This document shows, piece after piece, positions 8,969-18,535 of a DNA stretch of 64,000 nucleotides. The DNA comes from Marinomonas communis (GTDB taxonomy: Bacteria > Pseudomonadota > Gammaproteobacteria > Pseudomonadales > Marinomonadaceae). Both the position numbers and the translations under genes were made by a program. Location: contig NZ_SNZA01000001.1 of the NCBI RefSeq assembly GCF_004363305.1, forward strand, positions 584,902 to 648,901, given 5' to 3'. The notes under the pieces were generated by a model. That model worked only from the letters and a program-made list of their open reading frames with translations. It was not told the origin of the DNA and did not search any database. Each line of letters begins with the position of its first letter. Positions within the stretch are counted from its first letter, which is position 1.

Positions 8969-9400
8969 TTAGCAATCCGCTTTAAATGCACGATGGCCTT
9001 TTTTACGCAGATTGCCGATCTCCCCTAATGCCATTTTCGCAGAAGACGCATCCTTATCCGCTACTGCTTTGTCTAAAGCAACAAATGCAGTGATGGTATC
9101 GTCCATCACGGATTGGTAATCAGCCATTCGCTGGTTAAGCTCTGCCCCTTCAAGCCCCTTTTCCGTGAATAGATATGGCTTTTCCTCACGCGCATCCTTC
9201 AAAACGGCAATAATACGGTCAATACGAGCATCGGCCGATGCATAATCCTCTTTTTTAACTTCAAAGGCCAAGCTCTTCATTTCAGTCTTTAGAGTGTCCA
9301 TATCTTCATGCAAAGGCGATGCTTTACAATTAGCATGAGCAAAACTGCTAACGCTCATCGTCATCAGCAAACCAGTCAAAGCTACTTTTTTACTTAACAT
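8969..9400 (-). CDS. cybC: Cytochrome b562, periplasmic
   Basis: 143 residues with a signal peptide (basic KK, hydrophobic stretch, cleavage likely after AHA at residue 23). The mature protein aligns with the four-helix cytochrome b562 family: M34 in HEDMDTLKTEM matches the axial heme methionine and H136 in KKGHRAF the axial histidine near the C-terminus. The family binds heme b non-covalently and is thought to carry electrons in the periplasm; partners are unknown. An oddity is the pair C25 and C143, near the first and last mature residues, which could form a disulfide tying the ends of the bundle. A CTCTCTCC stretch on the plus strand gives a GGAGAGAG site before the start. Confidence 0.8.
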   Translation of the reverse strand: MLSKKVALTGLLMTMSVSSFAHANCKASPLHEDMDTLKTEMKSLAFEVKKEDYASADARIDRIIAVLKDAREEKPYLFTEKGLEGAELNQRMADYQSVMDDTITAFVALDKAVADKDASSAKMALGEIGNLRKKGHRAFKADC

Positions 9401-9507
9401 CTCTCTCTCCTGTTTCTGTTAAGTCGATCTCAATCACTTTAACGTATAGAAACCTATAACGCAGTATGGTTCCTGAAATTTCCACAAAAGTTTTATGGAT
9501 TTGGCTT

Positions 9508-11373
9508 TTACACCTTAAAGCGCGCAATCTGCTGCTCTAATCGATCTGCAACTTGAGCCAATGACTCAGCACCTTCCGCAGTTTTGTTAGCTTCAGCTGA
9601 TAAGCGATGCGAGATGTCCTGAATAGATTCACTATTTTGTGAAATGTCTCTGGTCACAATATTTTGCTCTTCTGCTGCACTGGCAATTTGCATCGCCATA
9701 TCACTGATACGTTGGACCGATGCTAAAATAGAACCCAATGCTGTGGCAGCAGCGGCTGCTCCATCAACAGCGCCATCTGCAATGGCCGTTGATCGCTTCA
9801 TAGATGAGACCACGTTAGAAGTAACAGAGTTGAGCCCTTCAATTTTCTCACGAATCTCTTCGGTCGAACTCTGTGTTCGCTGTGATAGCAAGCGTACTTC
9901 ATCAGCAACAACCGCAAAACCACGACCCTGCTCACCGGCTCGTGCGGCTTCGATAGCAGCATTTAGCGCAAGCAAATTGGTTTTCTCAGCGATATCCTGA
10001 ATAGTCAGCAAAATAGAGCTAATTCCTTGAACATGAACGTCCAAGTTGCTGATAATTTCTGATGCCTGGTGCACTTCAGTAGCGAGATTTTTAATTTCCT
10101 GCTGTGAGCCACTCACAATTCGGCTACCTTCATTTGAAGTGTCTGCCGCCTCTCTCGATGCTCCTGCTGTATTTTCAGCGTTCAAGGCAATTTCTTGTGT
10201 TGCAGTTGATAATTGGCTTACAGCTGTCGCCACCATAGTAATTTCATTTAACTGAACACCTAATTCACGACTGGACTGAAGTGACAACGTTTTAGAGTCA
10301 TGAGCCAAACTATTAAGACTACGAGACATCGTCTTAATATCGCTAATTAAGCCACCAAGCGTTCCCAAGAAGCGATTAAAATGCGCCGCTAGCTGACCTA
10401 CTTCATCTTTGCTATCTATCTCAATACGCTTAGTTAGATCGCCTTCCCCCTGACTAATTTCCTCCAGAGCTCGACTAACTTGAGAGATACCCGCGAGTAA
10501 TTTCGAGCTGATAACCGACATCACCAATGAAACCAAAAGCGCTATCACAATAGCGGCAGGCACAAGAGTAAAAAGAAGCTTGTTTAGAGGCGCCATCACT
10601 GCACCGCGATCTAACTCAAAAACAATGGTCCAGTTACTGTTTGGCACGTCAAACTTCGCAACTAACTCCCCATTAATGGTCACAATCTCAGAGTCTTTTA
10701 GGTCAGACAATTGATATCCAAAGACCTCTTTCACTGTTTTGTTGTAATGCCCCTTATCAATATCTGCCAATACAACACCATCTTTATTCGCTAAATATGC
10801 TCTACCTTCGCCAGCAAGCTCAACATCTAAAACGCCACGTGTTACATCATCTAAATTAATGTCAGCACCAGCCACTCCAATTCGTTGACCATTTTTCTGA
10901 ACTGTCTGGGCCGCTGTTATCATCAACTTTCCTGAAGATGCTCCAACATAGGGAGACGTGAAAATCACTGCTTGCGTCTTTTGCGCATCTTTATACCAAG
11001 GTCGTTTTCTTGGATCGTAATCTGATGGCAGGATCGCACTTGGGTCGTTCTGCAGCATGACACCAGTTGCTGATCCAAAATAACCCAATGCAAAACGTCC
11101 AGCGTTGGTAGCCTGCTGTAACGTTTCAAGGGTTGGCTCTGAGTGACTTAAATAAGTTGCAAGCGCCGATACTGCCGCTTCCTTACTCGCCTTCCATTCT
11201 ACAATTTTTTCAACTTGCCCATTACCTACTGCTGAGATTTCGTTTTGTATACTCTGATTTATTGAACTCTTCAGCTGGGTGTAACTTATTGCACATACAA
11301 TGAATGCGGTCATCACCGCACAACCAAACACCAATAAAGAAAATTTACGCCTTAACGTCATAGACTGCCCCAA
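9508..11373 (-). CDS. Methyl-accepting chemotaxis protein with Cache sensor domain
   Basis: 621 residues in the order transmembrane helix (about 10-30), periplasmic double Cache-type sensor (about 35-265, with [15 protein letters not shown] and [12 protein letters not shown] typical of dCache_1), second transmembrane helix (about 268-290), HAMP (about 290-345), and a long cytoplasmic signalling coil. The hairpin tip [20 protein letters not shown] that binds CheA and CheW is intact. There is no C-terminal pentapeptide for CheR docking; it ends RFKV. Cache domains of this kind usually bind amino acids, polyamines or organic acids, but the ligand cannot be told here. It forms a single-gene unit. 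Confidence 0.93.
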   Translation of the reverse strand: MGQSMTLRRKFSLLVFGCAVMTAFIVCAISYTQLKSSINQSIQNEISAVGNGQVEKIVEWKASKEAAVSALATYLSHSEPTLETLQQATNAGRFALGYFGSATGVMLQNDPSAILPSDYDPRKRPWYKDAQKTQAVIFTSPYVGASSGKLMITAAQTVQKNGQRIGVAGADINLDDVTRGVLDVELAGEGRAYLANKDGVVLADIDKGHYNKTVKEVFGYQLSDLKDSEIVTINGELVAKFDVPNSNWTIVFELDRGAVMAPLNKLLFTLVPAAIVIALLVSLVMSVISSKLLAGISQVSRALEEISQGEGDLTKRIEIDSKDEVGQLAAHFNRFLGTLGGLISDIKTMSRSLNSLAHDSKTLSLQSSRELGVQLNEITMVATAVSQLSTATQEIALNAENTAGASREAADTSNEGSRIVSGSQQEIKNLATEVHQASEIISNLDVHVQGISSILLTIQDIAEKTNLLALNAAIEAARAGEQGRGFAVVADEVRLLSQRTQSSTEEIREKIEGLNSVTSNVVSSMKRSTAIADGAVDGAAAAATALGSILASVQRISDMAMQIASAAEEQNIVTRDISQNSESIQDISHRLSAEANKTAEGAESLAQVADRLEQQIARFKV

Positions 11374-11465
11374 TCTAAGTACTCATGATAAAGTTATTAT
11401 GTTGTTATATTGATAAATTCACTTTTCGCAGCATTACACAACAAATGAATCTATAAGAAAATTTT

Positions 11466-11771
11466 ATGACCTCACTCTACGGCAAGCAAGCACTGTTCAT
11501 TTTAGTTATTTTATTTAGTGCTACATCCCATTCTACTTTCGCAGCGGAATGCGCGGATCGCAATGCAATGTCAGCAGCGATGAGTGCTTCACAGACCATA
11601 ATGGGCGGCAATAGTTTCAAGAAACCAAGAGTTTTGAAACGCCACCATCCCAGTAAACGCAAAGAGGTCGCCACTTACTTCAAAAGTGGCGACCTCTATT
11701 ACACTCTGTACTGGATTGTCTCAGATAACTGTACAGCAGGGTTTATTAAACGTACTCATGGTAAGCGCTAA
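11466..11771 (+). CDS. Small secreted protein of unknown function
   Basis: 101 residues. It opens with a convincing signal peptide (K7, then hydrophobic FILVILFSATSHSTFA, cleavage near residue 26-27). The mature part holds two cysteines (in AECADR and SDNCTAG), consistent with one disulfide in the periplasm, and a basic segment KKPRVLKRHHPSKRK. I do not recognise the family. Its last four bases overlap the 3' end of the convergent Lon-like gene. A perfect 14-bp hairpin lies within its coding sequence. The ribosome-binding site is weak (AAGAAAA), so the start is less certain. Confidence 0.6.
   Translation: MTSLYGKQALFILVILFSATSHSTFAAECADRNAMSAAMSASQTIMGGNSFKKPRVLKRHHPSKRKEVATYFKSGDLYYTLYWIVSDNCTAGFIKRTHGKR
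11663..11697. terminator. Perfect 14-bp hairpin inside the small secreted-protein gene
   Basis: agaggtcgccactt (11663-11676) is exactly complementary to 11684-11697 with a 7-base loop. It lies about 70 bases past the stop codon of the convergent Lon-like gene and on that strand is followed by ctcttt, so it may terminate lon transcripts, or slow the plus-strand message of the small gene. The T tract is short. Confidence 0.5.
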
Positions 11772-14230
11772 CCTTTTTTAGCACTTGCGTCTTCCTTGTC
11801 ATTATCGGCTTTTTTACCTTCTTCAGTCGACTTTTCTTTCTCAGCACTCTCTTCCTCTTCTCCAAGCTTTGAGATCTCCTCTAAGCGCTTAAGAATTCTC
11901 GCTGAGATAGTGCCTTCAGGATACTTACCATTTGAATCCAATTCGCCAGGCTCCAAGCCAGTCAGCAGATGCAGTGCCTCGTCAGCTTTCTCTACAGCAT
12001 AAATATGGAATTGGCCTGCTTTCACTGCCTCAATCACCTCATCACTTAGCATTAAATTGATGACATTTGACTTAGGAATAATAACACCTTGAGAGCCAGT
12101 CAAACCACGAGCATGACAAACGTTGAAGAAACCTTCAATTTTCTCATTCACACCACCGATAGCCTGTACTTGACCATATTGGTTCAATGAACCAGTAATG
12201 GCTAAATCTTGGCGCAATGGCACATTGATCAAAGCAGACAGTAAACAACATAACTCGGCTGTCGAAGCGCTGTCCCCATCTACATAACCATAGCTTTGCT
12301 CCATTGCGATGGAAGCACTGATGTCTAATGGGAATTCTTGCGCGTAACGGTGACCAAGGTAACCAGAAAGGATCAACACCCCTTTAGAGTGAATACTTTG
12401 CCCAAGGTTCGACTCGCGCTCAATGTCGACAATCCCCTTACCACCAGGGTAAACCGTGGTAGAGATTCTTGCTGGCGCCCCAAAGCTACTGTCACCAATT
12501 TGCATAACGGTTAAACCGTTAATGTTGCCTATGGCCTTACCATCGCTTTCGAGCAAGATGGTGCCATCGACAATTTCTTCAATGATCTTTTCGGCAACAC
12601 GACCTGTACGATGTTTCTTCGCTGCTAGCGCTCGTTGTACATGAACATCAGTAGTCACATCGTCTTTTGCCAAGTCTCGATTAAAGTCCGCCTCACCTAA
12701 GAGCTCGAACACATCGCCTATTTTGGCAGCCATTTCTTTTTGATGCTCAGCCAGTCGGCTGCTGTACTCAATTAAGCGAGCAACCCCTTCATCTGTCACA
12801 TCAGCATAGCCCTCTTTGGCCACTCGATCTTTCAATAATCGAGCAAACGCTAGCTCGGTTTCCTTATCACGCTTAAGCGAGTCATCGAAATCCACCAATA
12901 CCCTAAACATTTCTTGGAAATCAGGGTCGGCATCTTGTAACAGGTAATAAATCTCACGTGAGCCAATTAGAACCACCTTCACCTGAAGTGGCAGATCTTC
13001 AGGCGACAGAGTGGTTGTACTCATCAGCCCCATATCCGCATAAGGATGTTCAATTTTTAGAGTCTTGCTCTTCAGGGCGCGTTTTAATGCTTCCCATAGA
13101 TAGTGATCGGTCAGCAGCTTTTCAGCGTCTAGAATTAAGTAACCACCGTTTGCAGCATGTAGACTACCAGAACGAATCAAACGGTAGCTAGTGACCAACA
13201 TACCTTGATCAGAACTGTACTCTACTTGACCAAACAAATTACGGTAAGTTGGGTGAGGCTCATAAATAACCGGTTGACCGCCATCGGATGTATGCGTGAC
13301 CGCCACATTCGGAAGATACATCTCCTCGTACATAGTACGACGACTGGATTCATCACGATTATCCGACGCTTTATCGTCAACAAACTGATCGATAATGACC
13401 TTATCGAGGTCTTCACGCATTTCGTTTAGAAATTGAACCATAATCTCTTGATCGGCATACTTCTCAAACAAAGGTGCCATTAAAGGATCAAGTGATTCTT
13501 TCACGGTATTTAAATTCAGCTCTCGCAACTGCTCATACGAAATACGCTTCCAAGTTGGTAAGCTTAACAGCTCGTCGTTCAGCATACCCTCAAGCTCAGA
13601 GACACCTGCCTGAAACGCATCACGCTCATCATCAGTAAGCGTTGCGAAATCTGCTTCTTCTAATGCTTTGCCATCACGCATCGGTGCAAAGCTTACAGAG
13701 GATGCATCACGGAACATCGCCACCCCAATTTTTGAGGCATGACGTTCCACTAGATTAATCGCCGCTTCATATTGATCGTTAAACGCACGATCAATAGCGC
13801 CTTTTTGTTGCTGGTAATTTGGGTGCTCAAACGCTGCTGGGAATGTTCCCATTAAGCCGTCTATTAAGGTACGAATATCTTGTTCAAAGACTTTTGCTTG
13901 CCCTGGCTGGAACTCAATGGCTTTTGGTGAACGCGTGTCTTTAAAATTATTAACATACACCCATTCACTTGGTGTTTGTTTGCGCTTGGCTTCACTCTTT
14001 AAATAACTAGTTACATAAGAAGAGCGGCCTGTGCCTGCTCCGCCCATCACAAAAATGTTGTAACCAGGGCGATGCATCGCCACACCAAATTGAATGGCTT
14101 CAACGGCACGTTCTTGCCCCAAAATTCCACTCAGTGGCTCTAGTTCACTAAGAGTTTTAAAAGGAAGGCTTCCTTTCTCGATTTTTGCTGCCAGCGCATT
14201 CGGCGCTAAGGCTTGAACCATTTCTGACAT
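11768..14230 (-). CDS. Lon-like ATP-dependent protease (AAA_32 / LonB type)
   Basis: 820 residues. The C-terminal Lon protease domain has the Ser-Lys dyad: S654 in GDSASTAE and K697 in GGVNEKIEG, 43 residues apart as in classical Lon. The N-terminal part is the AAA_32-type ATPase (about 20-450) rather than a LAN substrate domain, the architecture of E. coli YcbZ/LonH. The P-loop reads GGAGTGRSS, with Arg where Lys is usual, so ATP hydrolysis may be weak or altered. The region between about 190 and 300 is helical. The last 45 residues are highly charged (Glu, Lys, Ala) and probably disordered. The protein should degrade damaged or regulatory proteins in the cytoplasm. It is transcribed alone. 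Confidence 0.88.
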   Translation of the reverse strand: MSEMVQALAPNALAAKIEKGSLPFKTLSELEPLSGILGQERAVEAIQFGVAMHRPGYNIFVMGGAGTGRSSYVTSYLKSEAKRKQTPSEWVYVNNFKDTRSPKAIEFQPGQAKVFEQDIRTLIDGLMGTFPAAFEHPNYQQQKGAIDRAFNDQYEAAINLVERHASKIGVAMFRDASSVSFAPMRDGKALEEADFATLTDDERDAFQAGVSELEGMLNDELLSLPTWKRISYEQLRELNLNTVKESLDPLMAPLFEKYADQEIMVQFLNEMREDLDKVIIDQFVDDKASDNRDESSRRTMYEEMYLPNVAVTHTSDGGQPVIYEPHPTYRNLFGQVEYSSDQGMLVTSYRLIRSGSLHAANGGYLILDAEKLLTDHYLWEALKRALKSKTLKIEHPYADMGLMSTTTLSPEDLPLQVKVVLIGSREIYYLLQDADPDFQEMFRVLVDFDDSLKRDKETELAFARLLKDRVAKEGYADVTDEGVARLIEYSSRLAEHQKEMAAKIGDVFELLGEADFNRDLAKDDVTTDVHVQRALAAKKHRTGRVAEKIIEEIVDGTILLESDGKAIGNINGLTVMQIGDSSFGAPARISTTVYPGGKGIVDIERESNLGQSIHSKGVLILSGYLGHRYAQEFPLDISASIAMEQSYGYVDGDSASTAELCCLLSALINVPLRQDLAITGSLNQYGQVQAIGGVNEKIEGFFNVCHARGLTGSQGVIIPKSNVINLMLSDEVIEAVKAGQFHIYAVEKADEALHLLTGLEPGELDSNGKYPEGTISARILKRLEEISKLGEEEESAEKEKSTEEGKKADNDKEDASAKKG

Positions 14231-14291
14231 CTAACAGGTCCTTTTGAACATAGCCATCACATTAAATAAACAGGCTATTACAGTGTTATTT

Positions 14292-15089
14292 TTAAATTAA
14301 AATATTATCGCGCTTAACTTTTGAAAATTTGCGATGAAAGTTCTCCGAGCTAATTTCCATAAGCTCTTCGATACGAATCTGTTTTAGATCCGCTACAAAT
14401 TGCGCTACGTCTCTTACGTATTTAGGCTCATTCTTCTTACCACGGTGCGGAACCGGAGCTAAGTAAGGAGAGTCCGTTTCTACCAATAACGCATCTAAAG
14501 GCAGTTTTTTAACGGTGTCACGAAGATCATCAGCATTTCGGAAGGTCACAATACCCGAAATCGAGATCATGTAGTTTAGGTCTAACGCACTTCTTGCCAT
14601 ATCGTAATCTTCAGTGAAGCAATGAAGTACACCTCCAACCTCTTTGTTACCATACGCACGAATAATTTCTAACGTATCATTCTTCGCATCACGAGTATGG
14701 ATAATCGTTGGTAACTCAAGCTCACCGGCGGTGGCTAAATGTATTGCGAAACTGTCTTTTTGCGCGAGATAGTTTTCAGGCTCTTTATCATAAAAGTAAT
14801 CAAGACCTGTCTCACCAATAGCCACCACCTTCTCTCTTGATGCCAAGGCTAACAACTCGTCATTGGATGAAAGCAAGCCTTCCTTATGAAGTGGGTGCAC
14901 GCCACAGCTGGCAATCACACCTGCTCGTTCGGTGAATTGATACACCTCTTCAAAGCTTTCTAGGTCTACTGAGATGGTCAAAATCTGAGAGACACCCGAA
15001 TCTCTAGCGGCATCTATAGCACCTTGGGTGCCTTTTTCATAAGCTGATACGTCTAATTTATCTAGATGACAATGTGAATCTACAAGCAT
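14292..15089 (-). CDS. ycfH: TatD-family metal-dependent hydrolase (YcfH)
   Basis: 265 residues of the TatD DNase family, a TIM barrel with two metals. Metal-binding signatures are visible: DSHCHLD at residues 4-10, GETGLDYFY, IIHTRDA, HCFTED and VETDSPYLAP. Relatives are 3'-5' exonucleases or D-aminoacyl-tRNA deacylase-like hydrolases. It is the last gene of pabC-mltG-tmk-holB-tatD, 4 bp after holB; the pilZ gene that sits between holB and tatD in Pseudomonas is not here. The start MLVDSHCHLD is the family's normal start. Confidence 0.92.
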   Translation of the reverse strand: MLVDSHCHLDKLDVSAYEKGTQGAIDAARDSGVSQILTISVDLESFEEVYQFTERAGVIASCGVHPLHKEGLLSSNDELLALASREKVVAIGETGLDYFYDKEPENYLAQKDSFAIHLATAGELELPTIIHTRDAKNDTLEIIRAYGNKEVGGVLHCFTEDYDMARSALDLNYMISISGIVTFRNADDLRDTVKKLPLDALLVETDSPYLAPVPHRGKKNEPKYVRDVAQFVADLKQIRIEELMEISSENFHRKFSKVKRDNILI

Positions 15090-15093
15090 GTAT

Positions 15094-16029
15094 TTACCAA
15101 GAATTTAATTCGCCTACTAACTGTATAGTGGGGTTAAGATGAGTGATATCAAGCTGTCGCTTCAACCCTGTTAAACTCGAACTAAAATTCATCAACCGAT
15201 AAACATCATATCGAGACAATAGAGCATTCAAAACGCTTTCAATGTGTGTGTCCTTCTGTCCTGTAGCCGAATAATGTATTGCTGCAGAGAGCAATGCCAA
15301 CAGACCATCAAGCCACAGAGCAACACCATCTTTTGGCACTTTCGCCGCTAACTCGTCTGTTCGCATACTACCATCCAGCCACTGCATTAGATGGTCCGGC
15401 AAAGCTTGAAGTAACTCATGCTGCTTTGAGTCAACCAGTCGAAGTAACTGATATGGCGTTTTAGAAAACCATAAAAGATCGCTTACATCCGCTTGAACTC
15501 GTTCATTAACCCATCCAACAACAAGAGCTGGATCAGGTGCTGGCAGCATTACTCTTTGGCATCGACTTAATATTGTTGGCATCAACGCTCTAGACGTGTG
15601 AGTAGTCAAAATAAAGTATGTCGAAGACGGCGGCTCCTCTAAAGCTTTTAAGATTGCGTTGGCCGCATTCACATTCATTTCATGAGCTTCATGAATAACG
15701 ACCACCTTAGAAAAGCCTAACTGCGGTTTATTCGCCACTTTTGCTACAACTTGTCTGACTGCATCGACACGAATACCACCTTCACGACCGTCCAATACTA
15801 GCCAATCAGGATGGGTATCAGCTTTCGCTACCTGACAGCTATGGCATGTGCCACATGGCGCTTTATCTGAATGCTCACAAAGCAACAGTTGGGCCACATG
15901 TTGAGCGAACTCACTTTGTCCAACACCATTAATACCACTAACCAGCAGAGCATGGTGAAAACGACTTTGTCGACGCCAAACCTGAGCCTGCTGATAAGCA
16001 TCTGTTAACCATGGAGCCAATTCAGTCAT
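15094..16029 (-). CDS. holB: DNA polymerase III subunit delta'
   Basis: 311 residues; part of the clamp-loader complex that places the sliding clamp on primed DNA. The N-terminal AAA+ module has a degenerate P-loop (SGINGVGQSEFA, with Gln for Lys), which is normal for delta' because it does not hydrolyse ATP. The zinc module CEHSDKAPCGTCHSC and the sensor-1 region FILTTHTSRALMPTILSRCQ are present. The C-terminal helical collar domain follows from about 210. It overlaps the tmk stop codon by one base, so the two are translationally coupled, an arrangement common in gammaproteobacteria. Confidence 0.94.
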   Translation of the reverse strand: MTELAPWLTDAYQQAQVWRRQSRFHHALLVSGINGVGQSEFAQHVAQLLLCEHSDKAPCGTCHSCQVAKADTHPDWLVLDGREGGIRVDAVRQVVAKVANKPQLGFSKVVVIHEAHEMNVNAANAILKALEEPPSSTYFILTTHTSRALMPTILSRCQRVMLPAPDPALVVGWVNERVQADVSDLLWFSKTPYQLLRLVDSKQHELLQALPDHLMQWLDGSMRTDELAAKVPKDGVALWLDGLLALLSAAIHYSATGQKDTHIESVLNALLSRYDVYRLMNFSSSLTGLKRQLDITHLNPTIQLVGELNSW

Positions 16030-16655
16030 TATAAAGTTTTCTCTAGCAGGCTCAGTTGCTGCAAAATTTGCTCAGCGACATTGTCCATCGTCTGACTCGC
16101 ATCTAACACGGCAAAACGTGCTGGCTCATCAGCAGCTAACTCTAAGAACCCACTTCTTACTGCTTCGTGAAAGGCCGTCGACTCACCATCAAGTCGGTTA
16201 GCGTCACCTCGGGAAGCAACTCGACTTAACCCCAATTCGACAGGTACATCCAGTAATAAGGTTTTATCTGGCATACACCCTTCTAAAAACGATGTTCTCA
16301 ACATATCAATAACGGATTTGTCGATTCCTCGCCCAATCCCCTGATACACATAACTTGAATCCACAAACCGGTCACTGATTACCCATTTGCCTTCAGCTAA
16401 AGCTGGTAATATTGTGGTATTGATATGTTGAACTCGAGCAGCAAACACCAACAACAGCTCAGTATCTGCTGCAACAGCCTCGTCTCTAGACGCCAAAACA
16501 AGCTCACGAATTTCTTCGGCCATTGGCGTGCCACCTGGTTCTCGAGTAAGAACATACTCGATATTACGTTCTTCAAGCCACGCTTTAATCACGTGAATCG
16601 CCGAGCTTTTACCTGCGCCTTCACCGCCCTCTAGGGAAATAAATTTACCTTTCAT
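16029..16655 (-). CDS. tmk: Thymidylate kinase
   Basis: 208 residues; phosphorylates dTMP to dTDP for DNA synthesis. P-loop EGGEGAGKSS at residues 8-17, the DR motif in ISDRFVDSSYVYQGIGRGID, and the TREPGGTPMAE segment are all intact. The gene lies 8 bp after mltG and shares one base with holB, so it is inside the operon. Length and motifs match the E. coli type enzyme. Confidence 0.96.
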   Translation of the reverse strand: MKGKFISLEGGEGAGKSSAIHVIKAWLEERNIEYVLTREPGGTPMAEEIRELVLASRDEAVAADTELLLVFAARVQHINTTILPALAEGKWVISDRFVDSSYVYQGIGRGIDKSVIDMLRTSFLEGCMPDKTLLLDVPVELGLSRVASRGDANRLDGESTAFHEAVRSGFLELAADEPARFAVLDASQTMDNVAEQILQQLSLLEKTL

Positions 16656-16663
16656 ACAAACCT

Positions 16664-17692
16664 CTATTGAGTCGGAGTTGACGTGTAATCTTTACGACGC
16701 TGGAAACGCTGGTAGCGAGCAACCGCATTATTGTGCTCTCGCAACGTATTTGAAAAAACGTGTGAACCATCACCTTTGGCAACAAAATACAAAGCTTTCG
16801 TCTCGCCAGGATTCAGAGCCGCTATAATCGCTTCTTTGCCAACATTTGCGATTGGCGTTGGCGGTAGCCCATTTATCTGGTAAGTATTATATGGTGTGGG
16901 TCGGCGCAGATCCGCACGGGTGATATTTCCGTTATAACGCTCTCCCATACCATAAATCACCGTTGGATCGGTTTGTAACCTCATCCCCTTTTCAAGACGG
17001 CTAATAAATACCCTTGCGATCAGTGGTCGTTCTGCGGCAACTCCAGTCTCTTTTTCGATGATCGAAGCCATGATCAATGCTTCATAAGGAGATTTAATAG
17101 GCAAACCTTTCGCTTTGTTTTCCCATGCATCATCCAAAGCCGCATTAAGCAATGCATGCGCTTGCAAAAAGATGTCTAAATCCGTATCACCATCGTGGTA
17201 GCGATATGTATTTGCAAACAGCAACCCCTCTGGAGAGTCGTGCTCAACCCCTAATTTTTCAGCGATTTCTTTTGCGGAAAGGCCGTCCAGCGTCATCTTT
17301 ATATTACCTTTCGCTTTCATTGCATTAAGGTAATCGCGGTAAGTATGGCCCTCAAGTAGGGTAATTAGGTAAAAGATGGTCTCCCCTGAATCAAATTTGG
17401 CCAACACATCCATGAAACTCATGCCAGGCTCAAGTTGATATTTACCAACTTTAGGCGTTAATGATGGATCTAATTCATGAGCCAATCGAGCCAGCAGTGG
17501 ATGTGGGAGCCAGCCCTGATCCGCTAATTGATATCCTAGTTTGATAATAGAAGTGCCACGCTCAATATCAAATGTCATGCTTTCTTTAATAGGGAGCGGC
17601 TCCGTTAAGGATTTGTAAGCCCATGTTGCCGCTAGCGCAGAAAGCGTCGCGACCAAAACCAGCATCAGTACTATCCACTTTACATACTTCAT
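16664..17692 (-). CDS. mltG: Endolytic murein transglycosylase MltG
   Basis: 342 residues of the YceG/MltG family: one N-terminal membrane helix (about 6-26), then a periplasmic LysM-like subdomain and the catalytic domain. The active-site glutamate is E213 in MASIIEKETGVAAER by analogy with E. coli, followed by RLQTDPTVIYGMG and the GLPPTPIANVG loop. It cuts nascent glycan strands and so sets strand length and terminates elongation. It overlaps pabC by four bases (ATGA) and is followed by tmk, the usual gammaproteobacterial order. Confidence 0.95.
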   Translation of the reverse strand: MKYVKWIVLMLVLVATLSALAATWAYKSLTEPLPIKESMTFDIERGTSIIKLGYQLADQGWLPHPLLARLAHELDPSLTPKVGKYQLEPGMSFMDVLAKFDSGETIFYLITLLEGHTYRDYLNAMKAKGNIKMTLDGLSAKEIAEKLGVEHDSPEGLLFANTYRYHDGDTDLDIFLQAHALLNAALDDAWENKAKGLPIKSPYEALIMASIIEKETGVAAERPLIARVFISRLEKGMRLQTDPTVIYGMGERYNGNITRADLRRPTPYNTYQINGLPPTPIANVGKEAIIAALNPGETKALYFVAKGDGSHVFSNTLREHNNAVARYQRFQRRKDYTSTPTQ

Positions 17693-18489
17693 ATTGGATT
17701 TATTTTTTCCATTAATTGTTTGGTCATCGGTCCTATTGGAAAGGTTTTGTCGTCAAACCTAACTACAGGCATTATTTGACTCATTGCATTACACACAAAG
17801 ATCTCATCGGCCAGCATTAAATCTTCAAGCGCGTAGCGGCCGATATCAATACACCCATCAAAGTCCGCTAAGATTCGACTCCTCAGACTACCTTGAACAC
17901 CACTTGTCATCAGGGCAGCAGTCCTTAGTCTACCTTTGTAAAACCAGAATAGATTGCTTTGAATGCACTCGATGATAAAACCATTAGCATCGACTAGAAC
18001 AGCCTCATAGTAGCTTGCAGGCAGACAGGATTTTGCCATCACATTTTCTAAGCGATTAAGGTGCTTTAACCCCGCCAATGATCGATTAATGGAGGCATCG
18101 ATAGGAGAAGTAGTTAACGATACACCCACTTGATGCAAAGCCGCATAGTTTGGCTTTTCAAATACGCCGAGAATAAACTCAAAGTTAGAGGTATCTGGTG
18201 GCAAATAGCCACGACCGCCTGACCCACGCGTCAAAATAATTTTCAAACCAGAGTCGGGGTACTCTTGCGCTTTTTGACCGACAAACGACCAGATCTTCTG
18301 CCAAAGGTGGTCTTCAACTGCAAAATTGAGCCTATTACAGCCTCTTTTTAGCCGGGTTTGATGAATAGCAAGATTAACCAAATCACCATGCAGTACTGAG
18401 AGCGTTTCGAATAGACCATCACCGTAGGCTAAACCACGGTCTGATAATGAAACGTTTGTGTCTGGAAGGAAGTTCCTGAACCACTGCAT
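17689..18489 (-). CDS. pabC: Aminodeoxychorismate lyase
   Basis: 266 residues, PLP fold type IV. It converts 4-amino-4-deoxychorismate to p-aminobenzoate and pyruvate for folate synthesis. The PLP lysine is K142 in AGLKHLNRLE, and the phosphate-binding loop region QSNLFWFYKGRL is visible. DRGLAYGDGLFET near residues 17-29 is the usual N-terminal signature. It is first in the pabC-mltG-tmk-holB-tatD operon. Its start lies only 46 bp past the last tRNA gene on the same strand, with no terminator seen between, so tRNA transcripts may read into it. Confidence 0.94.
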   Translation of the reverse strand: MQWFRNFLPDTNVSLSDRGLAYGDGLFETLSVLHGDLVNLAIHQTRLKRGCNRLNFAVEDHLWQKIWSFVGQKAQEYPDSGLKIILTRGSGGRGYLPPDTSNFEFILGVFEKPNYAALHQVGVSLTTSPIDASINRSLAGLKHLNRLENVMAKSCLPASYYEAVLVDANGFIIECIQSNLFWFYKGRLRTAALMTSGVQGSLRSRILADFDGCIDIGRYALEDLMLADEIFVCNAMSQIMPVVRFDDKTFPIGPMTKQLMEKINPI

Positions 18490-18535
18490 ATGATTGATCT
18501 CATTGAAAAAGCTAAATCATAACAGATTAGATAGA

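Noticed and set aside
16029..16655. Plus-strand frames over tmk and other genes, for example 16425-16634
   Set aside because: Antisense shadows of well-conserved genes; no signals or composition support them.
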